Below, piece after piece: positions 35,242-45,600 of a stretch of 64,000 nt of DNA (the stretch's first letter is position 1; every line of letters begins with the position of its first letter). Under the pieces are notes generated by a model. It was not told the origin of the DNA, made no database searches, and was given only the letters and a program-made list of their open reading frames with translations. The translations under genes were made by a program, and so were the position numbers. This stretch comes from Bog-756 sp963813525. GTDB lineage: Bacteria > Actinomycetota > Acidimicrobiia > Acidimicrobiales > RAAP-2. The stretch spans positions 1,364,001 through 1,428,000 of the forward strand of contig CAWEZI010000005.1 of NCBI GenBank assembly GCA_963813525.1, in the 5' to 3' direction.

Positions 35242-36249
35242 CTACTTGAAGCCGGCCAGCACCCCGGCCCACCGCTCGGGGTCGACCGGGAAGTTGTTGC
35301 CGTAGAAGCTGAACCGGTCGATGAGCCCGTCGAACCGTTTGCGCACCAGACCGGCTATCTGGTCGAGCTCGCCGACCACGGCGAAGGTGCGCAGCATCTC
35401 GTCGTCGATGAGGTCGGCCATGGCCTCCCACTGGCCCCGTTTCGACAGGGTGTTGAGCTCGGTCTGCAATGCCCCCCAGCCGTGCAGCTCGAGGACGGGC
35501 CGGTAGGCCGGGGTCGAGCCGTAGAAGGCCAGCTGGGTCTTGGCCGCTTTGGCCGCTGCGGCGAAGCCCGCCTCGTCCACCCCGGTCACCACCATGCCCT
35601 GGTAGGAGACCTGCACCTCGGCCCGGGTCTTGCCCGCCTTGGCCAGGCCGCGCTCGAGGGCGGGGAGAGTCACCTCCCGGATGTAGCGGTCGGTGCCGAA
35701 GGGATGGGCCAGAAAGCCATCGCCCACCTCGCCGGCCACCTCGGTCATGTGCTCGCCCACCCCGGCCACGAAGATGGGCGGGTTGCCGTAGGGGTTGGGT
35801 CCCGGGTCGAACATGGGGGTCATCAGGGTGTGCCGGTAGTACTCACCCCGAAAGGCCAGCCTGCTGCCGTCGGCCCAACTGGCCCAGATGGCCCGGATGG
35901 CCAGCACCATCTCGCGCATCCGGGGGGCCGGGTGCGACCACGGCATGGAGAAGCGCTTCTCGATGTGGGGCTTGATCTGGGAGCCCAGGCCGAGGAGGAA
36001 CCGCCCTTTCGACTGTGCCTGCAGGTCGTTGGCCGCCACCGCCAGGGTCATCGGGCTGCGGGCGAAGGCCACCACGATGGCCGTGCCCAGGCCGAGGCGC
36101 TCGGTGTGGTCGGCCGCCCTCACCAGGGGGAAGAAGGGGTCGTGGTTGACCTCGGCCGTCCACAGGGCGTCGTAGCCGCACTGCTCGGCCAGCTCGGCCG
36201 TCTCGATCACTCCACTCGGGTCGAACCCGATGACACCGTCGACGAGCAT
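35242..36249 (-). CDS. LLM-class F420-dependent oxidoreductase
   Basis: 335 residues from the ATG at 36249. A TIM-barrel protein of the luciferase-like superfamily: ETAELAEQCGYDALWTAEVNHD at the N-terminus, GLGTAIVVAFARSPMTLA, GRFLLGLGSQIKPHIEKRF and AGVGEHMTEVAGEVGDGFLAHP are the conserved blocks of the F420-using group. It probably reduces or oxidises a small molecule with deazaflavin F420, a cofactor common in Actinomycetota. The substrate is unknown. It is transcribed divergently from the DUF1707 gene. Confidence 0.88.
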   Translation of the reverse strand: MLVDGVIGFDPSGVIETAELAEQCGYDALWTAEVNHDPFFPLVRAADHTERLGLGTAIVVAFARSPMTLAVAANDLQAQSKGRFLLGLGSQIKPHIEKRFSMPWSHPAPRMREMVLAIRAIWASWADGSRLAFRGEYYRHTLMTPMFDPGPNPYGNPPIFVAGVGEHMTEVAGEVGDGFLAHPFGTDRYIREVTLPALERGLAKAGKTRAEVQVSYQGMVVTGVDEAGFAAAAKAAKTQLAFYGSTPAYRPVLELHGWGALQTELNTLSKRGQWEAMADLIDDEMLRTFAVVGELDQIAGLVRKRFDGLIDRFSFYGNNFPVDPERWAGVLAGFK

Positions 36250-36315
36250 GCCAGGCACGCTACCGTCCGGCCCTCAGCTGTTGCATAAAGGCCGACTTCC
36301 CCCCAATATTGATGA

Positions 36316-36903
36316 GTGACTGAAGACGCCGCCGACGGTCGCCCGTGGCCGGTCGATCCGCCCGTGCCCCAGGGCACGTCGGCACCGACTCCCGTTCCCG
36401 AGCTGGTGGTGGCCGACGGGGTGTCGGAGCTCCTGGCTTCTTTTGCCGGAAACGGCAATGGCAACGGGCACCGGCCGGTGGCTCCGCCGGCCACCTCGCC
36501 GGTCACCGACGAGGACCGCACCACCTTCGGCCTGCTCTTGGACCGGGCGGCCGAGCGGGGCCTCCTCTCCCAGAGCGAGTACCAGCTCCGGCTGGGCGAG
36601 CTGGCCGAGGCCACCAGCCGCGACGAGATGCGCCGTATCGTGACCGAGCTGCCCGCCTTCGTCACCCCGGCCCCGATGGCCCGGAGCCGCCGGGGGCGCA
36701 AGCCGGCCTTCCCCGCCGCCGGTCAATCGGCTGTGGTGGCGGAGCGCCGGGCCACCCCGTGGGCCCTGTTGGCCGTGGTGGTTGCCGTGCTTCTCATCAC
36801 CCTGGTCTTCTTCGCCTTTTACGCCGAGCACGTCGTGCACCAGCACACCAACGGTGCCGGTGTGCCCCCCGTTGTGTCGGTGGTCAGTGGCCTTCGCCTC
36901 TGA
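36316..36903 (+). CDS. DUF1707-like membrane-anchored protein
   Basis: 195 residues from GTG 36316. A proline-rich N-terminal 60 residues precede a DUF1707/SHOCT-like module at about 67-113 (RTTFGLLLDRAAERGLLSQSEYQLRLGELAEATSRDEMRRIVTEL in part) and one membrane segment at about 148-168 (LLAVVVAVLLITLVFFAFY). DUF1707 proteins are common in Actinomycetota with no settled role. The 3' end overlaps the convergent PAC2 gene by 20 bases. Confidence 0.75.
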   Translation: MTEDAADGRPWPVDPPVPQGTSAPTPVPELVVADGVSELLASFAGNGNGNGHRPVAPPATSPVTDEDRTTFGLLLDRAAERGLLSQSEYQLRLGELAEATSRDEMRRIVTELPAFVTPAPMARSRRGRKPAFPAAGQSAVVAERRATPWALLAVVVAVLLITLVFFAFYAEHVVHQHTNGAGVPPVVSVVSGLRL

Positions 36904-37792
36904 GGAACTGCTCGAGCTCGGCGGCGATCTCGTCCCCGGTGGGGACGTTCATGTCCAGCCCCGGGGCGGCCGCCTGTTCGGAGTCGAGGGCCATCTCCAG
37001 ACGATGGACCATGTCCAGATGCTCGGGGTTGGCCCCGATCAGCTCGTCCACCTGGCGACGTGACTCGTCGCCGGCCCGCCGCAACGACGAACTGTCGAGC
37101 ACCAGGCCGGTCACCGCACACAACCCTTCGATGAGGGCGGCACTGGCTTCGGGGTAGGGCATGGCCGACACGTAGTGGGGGACCCGGGCCCACAGGCCGA
37201 TGACCGGCACCTCGGCCTGGCCGAGCGCCACCTCGAGCGCGGCCTGCACCCCGGCCGGCACTTCGAGTGTCCCCTGCACGGTGCCCACCCGGCCGACCAG
37301 ATCGGCCGACTCGGGCGGGACGGTGGAGGCCAGCTTGACCGGGCGGGTGTGGGGTGTCGGGGCCGGGAAGGCACCCAGCCCGACCACGGTACGCACCTCC
37401 AGGCTGCGGACCAGACCGACCACCGCTTCGATGAAGGTGGGCCACAGGAAGTCCGGCTCGGGGCCGGTCAGGTAGACGATGTCGGCGCCCACCCGGTCCT
37501 TGCCCGCCGTGACTCGGATGGCCGGCCACGTCAGCTCGGTGGTGACCCCGTTCTCCAACCGGGCGATGGGCCGCCGGGCCCGTTGGTCGATGAGCAGCTC
37601 GGTGTCGAAGGAGGCCACCGCCTGGGCGGGGGAGGAGGTGATTAGCTGTTCGATGGCGGCCGACGACCCCATGCCGGCGTCGACCCAGCCCTCGAGGCCC
37701 ACCACCAGCACCGGCGCCGACAGGTCCTGGTCGGCGGTGTCGCCCCAGTCCGGGTCGTAACGGAGGAGTGCGCCGGCGTCGGGACGGTTCAC
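36884..37792 (-). CDS. PAC2-family protein
   Basis: 302 residues. The PAC2 core begins at residue 27 with PVLVVGLEGWVDAGMGSSAAIEQL, then FDTELLIDQRARRPIARLENG, and DIVYLTGPEPDFLWPTFIEAV and VVGLGAFPAPTPHTRPV. The C-terminus has GLWARVPHYVSAMPYPEA, typical of the actinobacterial form. Archaeal and eukaryotic relatives are proteasome-assembly chaperones; the bacterial role is not known to me. It overlaps the upstream phosphotransferase by four bases (37789-37792), indicating coupling. Confidence 0.87.
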   Translation of the reverse strand: MNRPDAGALLRYDPDWGDTADQDLSAPVLVVGLEGWVDAGMGSSAAIEQLITSSPAQAVASFDTELLIDQRARRPIARLENGVTTELTWPAIRVTAGKDRVGADIVYLTGPEPDFLWPTFIEAVVGLVRSLEVRTVVGLGAFPAPTPHTRPVKLASTVPPESADLVGRVGTVQGTLEVPAGVQAALEVALGQAEVPVIGLWARVPHYVSAMPYPEASAALIEGLCAVTGLVLDSSSLRRAGDESRRQVDELIGANPEHLDMVHRLEMALDSEQAAAPGLDMNVPTGDEIAAELEQFLRGEGH

Positions 37793-38850
37793 AGCGACTC
37801 CACCTCGGCCAGGGCCCGCTCGCCCAGCCGGACCACATGGTCGGCGAATTGGTCCACCCCGGTACGGTCGCCGGCCGCCGCCCCGCCCACGTAGCGGACG
37901 TAGACCCCCTGGAGGATGCAGGCCAGCTTCCAGAAGCCGAAGGCCCGGTAGTAGGCGATCTGGGAGACGTCCCGTCCGGTCAGCGCCCCGTAGCGGGCCA
38001 GAAGGTCGGCCCGGCGGGCGAAGCCGGGCAGGGCGGTGGGGGCCACCCCCACCAGCGAGTGGTCGCCGTCCTCCGGCTCGGCCCAGTAGACGAGGAGCAG
38101 TCCGAGGTCGGCCAGCGGGTCACCGAGGGTGCAGATCTCCCAGTCGAGGATGGCCGACACGTTGCCGTCGTCGTCCAGCACGGTGTTGTCCAACCGGTAG
38201 TCCCCGTGGACGATGGCGTCGCCCTGCTGGTCCGGGATCCGGGCGGCCAGAAGGTCGTGGACCCGGTCGACCACCGCCGGACCGGGGCGGCCGTCCACCG
38301 TCGAGTGGGTGAACTGGTCGTGCCACCGCTTGAGTTGGCGGGCGATGTACCCCTCCCGGCGGGCGAAGTCGGACAGGCCCACCGCGTCCACGTCCACCGC
38401 GTGGAGCTGGGCCAGCGTCTCGACCAGGGCGTCGCCGGCGTGCCCGCGGGCCTCCATGGTCAGTTCGGCCACCGCCTGTTCGTCCCGCACGATGTGGCCC
38501 TCCACGAAGGACATCACGTAGAAGGGGGCGCCGTTGACCGCGTCGTCGGTGCACAGCCCGAGGGTGCGGGGGACGGGCACTCCGGTGGGACCGAGGGCGG
38601 AGATGACCGTGTACTCCCGTTTCATGTCGTGGGCGGTGGGGAGGACGTGGCTGACCGGCGGCCGGCGCAGGGCGAAGGTGTGACCGGCGCTGTCGGCCAC
38701 CCGGTAGGTCAGGTTGGAGCGCCCCCCGGCGATGAGGTCGAAATCGAAGGGGGGCTGGGCGTCGGGGATGGCGGCGGCCATCCAGGCGGTTACCCCTTCC
38801 CGGTCGATTCCCTCGACCGCCACACCGGTGGCAACCTGCCCTGCGTCCAT
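37789..38850 (-). CDS. Phosphotransferase (APH / ACAD10-like kinase fold)
   Basis: 353 residues from the ATG at 38850; a start at 38880 is possible. The kinase-like fold is recognised by AGGRSNLTYRVAD (P-loop-like), the Brenner-type catalytic HGDYRLDNTVLD and the metal-binding DWEICTLGDPLADLG. FALRRPPVSHVLPTAHDM is typical of the family close to acyl-CoA dehydrogenase 10/11 N-terminal kinases, which phosphorylate hydroxy-acyl-CoA or small alcohols. It is the first gene of the pair with PAC2, and divergent from the thioredoxin-TPR gene. Confidence 0.87.
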   Translation of the reverse strand: MDAGQVATGVAVEGIDREGVTAWMAAAIPDAQPPFDFDLIAGGRSNLTYRVADSAGHTFALRRPPVSHVLPTAHDMKREYTVISALGPTGVPVPRTLGLCTDDAVNGAPFYVMSFVEGHIVRDEQAVAELTMEARGHAGDALVETLAQLHAVDVDAVGLSDFARREGYIARQLKRWHDQFTHSTVDGRPGPAVVDRVHDLLAARIPDQQGDAIVHGDYRLDNTVLDDDGNVSAILDWEICTLGDPLADLGLLLVYWAEPEDGDHSLVGVAPTALPGFARRADLLARYGALTGRDVSQIAYYRAFGFWKLACILQGVYVRYVGGAAAGDRTGVDQFADHVVRLGERALAEVESL

Positions 38851-38931
38851 GGATACGACGCTACTCGGCGCGGCCCGCATTCAGGCCGACGGGCCGACCG
38901 GTTTGCAGGTCGCTCCCGGTATCGTGATCCG

Positions 38932-39651
38932 ATGGTCGATGTCACCGATGCCACCTTCGAAGAGGAAGTCCTGCGCCGATCCTCCGAGGTCCCGGTGGTG
39001 GTCGACCTGTGGGCGCCCTGGTGCGGTCCGTGCCGGACCCTCGGGCCCATCATCGAGAAGGTGGTGGACGCCACCGAGGGGGCGGTGGCCCTGGCCAAGG
39101 TCAACGTGGACGAGAATCCGACCATCGCCGGCAGCTTTCAGGTCCAGTCCATCCCCGCCGTGTTCGCCCTCAAGGACGGCAAGGTGGTCGACGGTTTCAT
39201 CGGCGCCCTGCCCGAAGAGGCGGTGGCCGAGTTCGTCGGCCGGCTGGCCCCCGCGCCCTCCGAAGCCGACCGGCTGGTGGAGGAAGGGGTGCGGACCGGC
39301 TCGGCCGATCTCATCCGTGAGGCGCTCGAGCTGCAGCCCGACCACGAGGGGGCCATCACCGCCCTGGCCCGCATGCTCATCGACAGCGGCGAGAGCGACG
39401 AGGCCATGGCCCTGCTCCGGCGCATCCCCGAAACGGCCGACACCCGGGTGCTGATGGCCGAGGCCCGTCTCTCCTCCCAGGAGGTCGACGTGGCCGACTC
39501 CGACGTCGACGCCCTCCTCGACGGACTGCTCGAGAAGGTGCGCGACGACGACGTCGCCCGTCAGGAGTTCGTCGACCTGCTGGAGACCCTGGGACCGGCG
39601 GACCCCCGCACCGCCCGCTACCGCAAGGCGTTGTCGGCCCGCCTGTTCTGA
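38932..39651 (+). CDS. Thioredoxin-TPR protein (CnoX/YbbN-like)
   Basis: 239 residues from the ATG at 38932. The thioredoxin domain covers about 1-108 with the active site WCGPC (C31-G-P-C34), VNVDENPTIAGSF and the cis-proline IPAVFAL. From 109 a helical TPR-like part (EADRLVEEGVRTGSADLIREAL; EGAITALARMLIDSGE) follows. E. coli YbbN/CnoX has the same layout and acts as a chaperedoxin with GroEL; here the CGPC site is intact, so it could also act as a reductase. The frame is open much further upstream, but that part lies over the antisense phosphotransferase. Confidence 0.9.
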   Translation: MVDVTDATFEEEVLRRSSEVPVVVDLWAPWCGPCRTLGPIIEKVVDATEGAVALAKVNVDENPTIAGSFQVQSIPAVFALKDGKVVDGFIGALPEEAVAEFVGRLAPAPSEADRLVEEGVRTGSADLIREALELQPDHEGAITALARMLIDSGESDEAMALLRRIPETADTRVLMAEARLSSQEVDVADSDVDALLDGLLEKVRDDDVARQEFVDLLETLGPADPRTARYRKALSARLF

Positions 39652-39680
39652 CGCCACCGGTCACCGTCCCGACCGGTAGC

Positions 39681-40577
39681 GTGCCCACTGTGCACGCCAC
39701 CACCCTGACCCTGGGCGAGCGCACCGTCGACATCGCCGAGCGGGCCCTGGTCATGGGCGTCCTCAACCGGACGCCCGACTCCTTCTACGACAAGGGGGCC
39801 ACCTTCGCCCTCGACCAACTGGTGGGGCGGGCCGAGCAGCTGGTGGCCGACGGGGCCGACATCCTCGACGTGGGCGGAGTCAAGGCCGGCCCCGGACCGA
39901 CCGTCGAGGAGGACGAGGAGATGGACCGGGTCATCCCGGCCATCGCCGCCCTCCGGGCCCGCTTCGACGTCCCCCTCTCGGTCGACACCTGGCGGGCCTC
40001 GGTGGCCCGGGCCGCCTTCGCCGCCGGGGCGGTGGTGGGCAACGACATCAGCGGTTTCGCCGATCCCGACTACCTGCCGGCCGCCGCCGCCACCGGGGCC
40101 ACCGTGGTGGCCACCCACATCCGCCTCGGACCGCGCATCCCCGACCCCGAACCGGTCTACGACGACGTGGTGGCCGCGGTCAGCGACTTCCTGCTCGAGC
40201 GGGCGGCCTGGGCCCGGGATGCCGGCATCCCGCCCGACCGCATCGTCCTCGACGCCGGGCTCGACCTGGGCAAGACGGCGGCCCAGTCGCTCACCCTGCT
40301 GCGGGGGTCGGATTCTGTGGCCGACCTCGGCTTCCCTCTCCTCCTGTCGGCCTCCAACAAGACCTTCCTCGGGGTGGTGTGCGGGCTCGAGCTCGGGGAT
40401 CGGGGGCCGGCATCCTTGGCGGCAGCCGCCCTCGGGGTGTCCCTCGGCTGTCGCATCGTCCGGGTGCACGACGTGGCCGGCCACCGCCAGGTCTGTGCCA
40501 CCCTGGCCGCCATCGAGCGGGCCCGGCTGTCGGCCCGGCCGACCACCGCCGGGTCTGCGGCCGGAGGCCGAGGGTGA
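39681..40577 (+). CDS. folP2: FolP2-type dihydropteroate-synthase-like protein
   Basis: 298 residues. It starts at GTG 39681 (an in-frame GTG follows at 39690). The pterin-binding fold is clear: ALVMGVLNRTPDSFYDKGATF at residues 22-42, VADGADILDVGGVKAGPG, PLSVDTWRASVARAAF, NDISGFADPDY and a late RVHDV. The NRTPDSFYDKG version, rather than NVTPDSFSDGG, is the mark of mycobacterial FolP2, which is reported not to have dihydropteroate synthase activity. The DHPS role is therefore not safe. It overlaps the next gene by four bases (GTGA). Confidence 0.88.
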   Translation: MPTVHATTLTLGERTVDIAERALVMGVLNRTPDSFYDKGATFALDQLVGRAEQLVADGADILDVGGVKAGPGPTVEEDEEMDRVIPAIAALRARFDVPLSVDTWRASVARAAFAAGAVVGNDISGFADPDYLPAAAATGATVVATHIRLGPRIPDPEPVYDDVVAAVSDFLLERAAWARDAGIPPDRIVLDAGLDLGKTAAQSLTLLRGSDSVADLGFPLLLSASNKTFLGVVCGLELGDRGPASLAAAALGVSLGCRIVRVHDVAGHRQVCATLAAIERARLSARPTTAGSAAGGRG

Positions 40578-41587
40578 GCCCCGCCGGACCGGCCACCGAG
40601 GTGGAGCCGGTGCCGGTCACCCTGGTCAAGGGGGACGACCCCGCCCTGGTGGCCCAGGCCGCCCATACCCTGGTCGAGCAGTTGGTGGGCGACGACGACC
40701 CCTCGCTGGTGGTCGAGGAGTTCGGCGGCCCGGGCACCGACGATCTGGATGTGGGCGCGGTCATCGACGCCTGTACCACCCCGCCCTTTCTGGTGGCGCG
40801 CCGGGTGGTGGTGGTGCGCGATGTGGGCAAGCTGGCCGCCACCGACGCCCGCCGGCTGGCCGACTACCTGAAGGAGCCGCTCCCTACCACCGCCCTGGTC
40901 CTGCTCAGTGGCGGCGGCAAGGCGGTCGCCACCTCCCTGTCCAAGGCGGCCGGCGCCACCGGGCGGGTGGTCGACACCTCGGTGGGCCGCACCGGTCGCG
41001 ACCGCTCGCAGTGGCTGGCCGACCATTTCCGGGCCGGGCCGGTGCGGCTGGAGCCCGCCGCCCAGAAGGCGGCGGCCGAACACCTCGGGTCGGACATGGG
41101 CCGCCTGGCCGGGCTGCTCGACATGCTGGCCGCCGCCTACGGCGACGGGGCCTCGGTGTCGGTGGCCGAGCTCGAGCCCTTTTTGGGCCACGCCGGTTCG
41201 CTCGCCCCCTGGGACCTGACCGACGCCATCGACGGCGGCGAGACGGCCACCGCCCTGGCCGTCCTCCACCGCCTGTTGGAGGCCGACGGCGGCCACCCCC
41301 TGGTGGTCATGGCCAACCTCCACCGTCACTACCGCCAGATGCTCCGTCTGGACGGGGCCGACGTGACCAGTCCCGAGCAGGCGGCCGAGGTCCTCGGCAT
41401 CCACAGCTATCCGGCCAAGAAGGTGCTGGCCCAGACCCGGCGGATGGGCGCGGCCCGCATCGCCCAGGCCATCGCCCTCCTGGCCGAGGCCGACCTCGGG
41501 CTGCGGGGTACCACCCTGCTGCCCGGCGAGACGGTCCTCGAGATTCTGGTGGCCCGGCTGGCCCGCCTGGTGCGTCAGGGCCGGTAG
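40574..41587 (+). CDS. holA: DNA polymerase III delta subunit
   Basis: 337 residues from GTG 40574; the GTGA overlap with the folP2-like stop decides this start over the longer frame. It loads the sliding clamp as part of the clamp-loader complex. HolA features: VTLVKGDDPALVAQAAHTLVE at the N-terminus, then VARRVVVVRDVGKLAATDA, KAVATSLSKAAGATGRVVDT, AAAEHLGSDMGRLAGLLDMLAA and DLTDAIDGGETATALAVLHRLL, followed by SYPAKKVLAQTRRMG near the end. Coupled translation with a folate-like gene is unusual but has no functional meaning I know of. Confidence 0.9.
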   Translation: MSPAGPATEVEPVPVTLVKGDDPALVAQAAHTLVEQLVGDDDPSLVVEEFGGPGTDDLDVGAVIDACTTPPFLVARRVVVVRDVGKLAATDARRLADYLKEPLPTTALVLLSGGGKAVATSLSKAAGATGRVVDTSVGRTGRDRSQWLADHFRAGPVRLEPAAQKAAAEHLGSDMGRLAGLLDMLAAAYGDGASVSVAELEPFLGHAGSLAPWDLTDAIDGGETATALAVLHRLLEADGGHPLVVMANLHRHYRQMLRLDGADVTSPEQAAEVLGIHSYPAKKVLAQTRRMGAARIAQAIALLAEADLGLRGTTLLPGETVLEILVARLARLVRQGR

Positions 41588-41632
41588 GGCCGGTGGGGCC
41601 GGTGGGTCGCGGCCGGGTGGCCGGGCGGAGGA

Positions 41633-42349
41633 CTAGGAGGCCACCGCGTCCCGCGACTGCTCGCCGGCGTCGGCCACGCTCTCCGTCCACTGGAAGCCGT
41701 TCCAGTAGCGGAACTGGTGACGACCGGTGGGGTCGGCCTTCCACCCGGCGGGAACGGTGGGAGTGGCGTCGGCCGCCGCTGCATAGGACCGGGTCTCCTG
41801 GAGGCTGGTCCGCTGCTTGGGCCGGTACGGCCGGGCCAGGGTGAGGGTGGACCGGCCCGAGTGGGCCGCCCCGGTGCTGAAGAAGGTGCTGGACACCTCG
41901 GTGGGTTCCGGCCGTCCTGCTGTCACTGTCTCAACCATGCGGACCTGCTCCTCTGTGATAGTCGACCCCGGGCCCTCTGGCCGGGTGGTAAATCCCTCGA
42001 ATCCAACCGGTGGGGCGATGATCCCCGCCGACCCGCCGACCCTCTGCTGCTCCTCGCGCTGCTTCTGGGCCGCTTCTTCGCCGAAGCGCTCGAAGGGGAG
42101 GCTGGCGGCCCGGCCGGCGGAAGCGATGGCGGCCACCTTGGTCCGGGCACCCAGCACGTAGATGAGCAGCCCGACCAGAGGGAGGAGGAGGATGAGGACC
42201 AGATGGGCCGCTCTGCTCTCTTCGGCCCGCTTCCAGGCCCACCCGGGCAGATGGAGGGCGTCGATGACCCCGAGGACCATGGCCAGAGCGGTGATGAAGC
42301 CCACCAGCTCGAGAGTGAAAATGCTTGGACCTGCAATTGCTCCGGTCAT
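41633..42349 (-). CDS. DUF2510 membrane protein
   Basis: 238 residues. Two membrane segments lie at about 10-30 (FTLELVGFITALAMVLGVI) and 48-67 (HLVLILLLPLVGLLIYVLGAR), then a long hydrophilic linker and a C-terminal DUF2510 module at about 199-229 (VPAGWKADPTGRHQFRYWNG and WTESVADAG). DUF2510 is a short surface-exposed module common in Actinomycetota, often in proteins of unknown role. It is convergent with holA. Confidence 0.82.
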   Translation of the reverse strand: MTGAIAGPSIFTLELVGFITALAMVLGVIDALHLPGWAWKRAEESRAAHLVLILLLPLVGLLIYVLGARTKVAAIASAGRAASLPFERFGEEAAQKQREEQQRVGGSAGIIAPPVGFEGFTTRPEGPGSTITEEQVRMVETVTAGRPEPTEVSSTFFSTGAAHSGRSTLTLARPYRPKQRTSLQETRSYAAAADATPTVPAGWKADPTGRHQFRYWNGFQWTESVADAGEQSRDAVAS

Positions 42350-42645
42350 GGACCCAGCCTCCTGTTGTACCGATTCTCTCCATCGGCGATGTCGAGGGCG
42401 ACATCGCCTACTGCTGCATCACTGCGTCCGCCGCGGCCTGGGCCGTGGCCTTCCCTACTTCCGGCTGCGTCTTGGCTGGACGCTCACAAGTTGATGACTG
42501 AGTGCAGTTATGAGAATTATCGGCACTGCTGGCACTTCCGAATCAACACTCTTAGTGTTTACCAAACCACTATCAGTAGTCAAGGGAGATGGGTTGCTAT
42601 TCGGTTTCAATTTGTCGGTGGTCCGACCCAGCGTTCGATCGGCGG
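42350..42645. other. AT-richer spacer, no gene seen
   Basis: About 300 bases downstream of dnaE2 and upstream of the DUF2510 gene. It must hold the DUF2510 promoter and the end of the mutasome transcript. No gene or clear hairpin found. Confidence 0.5.
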
Positions 42646-45600
42646 TCAGCGGAAATCCCGTGACGCCGGCACCGGACCCAGGGCCAGCGGTTCGAACCGC
42701 TCGGCCACCAGGGTCATCGATCCCTCGGCCCGCTCGATCCGCCCCCGTACCAAAAGGGCGGGGGAGGAGCGGGCCACCGGCCTCCACCGGACCCAGGCCC
42801 CCCGCGAGCAGACCACGTTGACCATGCCGGTCTCGTCCTCCAGGTTCAAGAACACGGCACCGTTGGCACTCTCGGGCTGCTGGCGGTGGGTCACCACCCC
42901 CCCGACGGTGATCCGGTCGCCGGCCGGTCGCGCCATCAGGGCGGCGGTGGGGAGCACGCCGCGCCGGTCCAACCCGCTCCGGGCCAGCTCCATGGCCGTC
43001 ACCTCGGGGGTCATCCCGAGCGACCACAGAGCGTCGGCCACCTCCTCCCAGTCGGTGGGGACAGGGAGGGACGGCGGGTCGGCCCCGGTGACCACGCCGG
43101 GGAGGCGGTCGGCCGTGGACTGGGCCGCAGCCCCCGCCCCCCATACCCGGGCCCGTCGGTCCGCCGGGCCGGCCCTGTCCTCCGTGGTCCGGCCGGCCAG
43201 GCAGTCGAGGGCCCCGGCCGTGGCCAGCGCCTCCAACTGGGCCCGGGTCACCCCGGCCCGGCGCACCAGGTCCTCCATGCCGGCCCACGGGCGCCCCTCC
43301 TCGATCCGTGTCGCCGTCTCCTCGCCCACACCGCGCACCGAGGAGACCCCGAGCCGGAGGGCCGCCTCGACCGGCGCCGGGCTGTTCTCTTCTCTCTGTC
43401 CTTCTTCTTTTCCGACTGGTTCGAGCCCGGCCGCCGCCCCGCCCCGGTTGACGTCGGGCCGCCGTACCTCCACCCCGTGGCGCCGGGCGTCGGCCACCAG
43501 GCTCTGGGGGGACCAGAACCCCATGGGCTGGGCGTTCAACAGGCCGGCGGTGAAGGCAGCCGGGTAGTGCACCTTGCACCAGGCGGTGGCGTAGACCAGG
43601 TGGGCGAAGGCCACCGAGTGGCTTTCGGGGAAACCGAAGTTGGCGAAGGCGGCCAGGGCCACGTAGACCTGCTCGGCCACCTCTTCGGACACCCCCCGGG
43701 TGGCCATGCCGGTGAACAGCCGGTCGCGCAGGCGGGCCATCCGTTCCCCCGACCGCTTGGCGCTCATGGCCTGGCGCAGCTCGTCCGCCTCGGTGGGGGT
43801 GAACCCGGCCACGTCGATGGCGATCTGCATGAGCTGCTCCTGGAAGAGGGGGACCCCGAGGGTGCGTTCGAGGGCCGGTTGCAGCAGCGGGTGCAGATAG
43901 CTGACCGGCTCCTCCCCGTTGCGCCGCCGGATGTAGGGGTGGACGGCGTTCCCCTGGATGGGGCCGGGGCGGATGAGGGCGATCTCGATGGCCAGGTCGT
44001 AGAAGCACCGGGGCTGGACCCGGGGCAGGGTGTTCATCTGGGCCCGCGACTCGACCTGGAACACCCCCACGGTGTCGGCCCGGCACAACAGGTCGTAGAC
44101 GGCGGGCTCCTGTTCGAGGCGGGCCAGGTCGATGGTCCGGTGGTGGAAGGCCCCGACCAGATCGACCATGTGGTGCAGGGCGGTGAGCATGCCCAGGCCC
44201 AGCAGGTCGAACTTGACCAGTCCGATGGCGGCGCAGTCGTCCTTGTCCCACTGCAGCACGGTGCGGCCCGGCATCCGTCCCCACTCCACCGGGCAGACCT
44301 CGACCACCGGGCGGTCGCAGATGACCATGCCCCCCGAGTGGATGCCGAGGTGGCGGGGGAAGTCGAGCAGCTCGGTGCTCAGGGTCTGCACCGGGGCCGG
44401 TAGGTCCTGTCGTTCACCGAGCGGCTCGCCCCGGTCGACCGACTTGGCCCACTCGTCGACCTCCTCGAGGCCGTACCCGAGGGCCTTGCCCATGTCGCGC
44501 AGGGCCGAGCGGGAGCGGTAGGTGATCACGTTGGCCACCTGGGCGGCGTGCCGCCGGCCGTAGCGCTCGTAGACGTACTGGATGGCTTCCTCGCGCCGGC
44601 CCGACTCGATGTCGACGTCGATGTCCGGTGGTCCGTCGCGGGCGGGCGAGAGGAAGCGCTCGAACAGCAGGCCGAGAGAGACGGCGTCGACGTTGGTGAT
44701 GCCCAGGGCGTAACAGACGGCCGAGGTGGCGGCCGAGCCCCGGCCCTGACAGAGGATGTCGTTCTTCCGGCAGAAGGTCACGATGTCCCACACGGTGAGG
44801 AAGTAGCCGGGGAACCCGAGGGCGTCGATGATGTCCAGCTCGCGGTCGAGCGCGTCCCAGGCGCCCCGCACCCGTTCGGCGCTGCGGGGACCGTAGCGGT
44901 CGGTGGCCCCCTGTCGGACCAGCTCGACCAGCCAGCTCTGCTCGGTGTGCCCGGGGGGGACCGGGAAGTCGGGCAGCCGGGGTGCCACCAGGCGCAGGTC
45001 GAAGGCGCACTGGGCGGCGAGGGCGGCGGCCTGCTCGACGGCACCGGGCCACCGGGCGAACCGCCGCTGTTGCTCGGCCTCCCCCCGCAGGCAGGCGGTG
45101 GCCGAGGGGGGCAGCCATCCCTCCAGGTCGGCCAGTGTGCGCCGGGCCCGCACGGCGGCCAGGGCGGTGGCCAGGGGGAACCGGGCCGGTGTGGCGTAGT
45201 GCACGTTGTTGGTGGCCACCGGGTCCACCCCCCGCTCGGTGGCCAGCAGGGCCAGGGCGTCGTTGCGGGTGGTGTCGATGGGGTCGCCGTGGTCCCACAG
45301 CTCGACGGCCAGACGGTGGCGGCCGAACCGCCCGATGAGCTGGTCGAGGACGTGCCCGGCGGCGGCCGGCCCACCGGTGGTGAGGGCGGTGGCCAGCGCC
45401 CCCTTGCGGCACCCGGTGAGGATGTGCCAGTGGTCCCCGTGGTGGTCGGCCAGGGCGTCGAGGGTGACCACCGGCCGCCCTTTCTCCCCCCCGGCCAGAT
45501 GGGCCTCGGCGATGACCCCGCTCAGGCGGGCGTAGCCCTCGGGGTCCCGGGCCAGCACCACCAGATGGGCGCCGTCGGGATCGGGGACGCCGGTGCGGAG

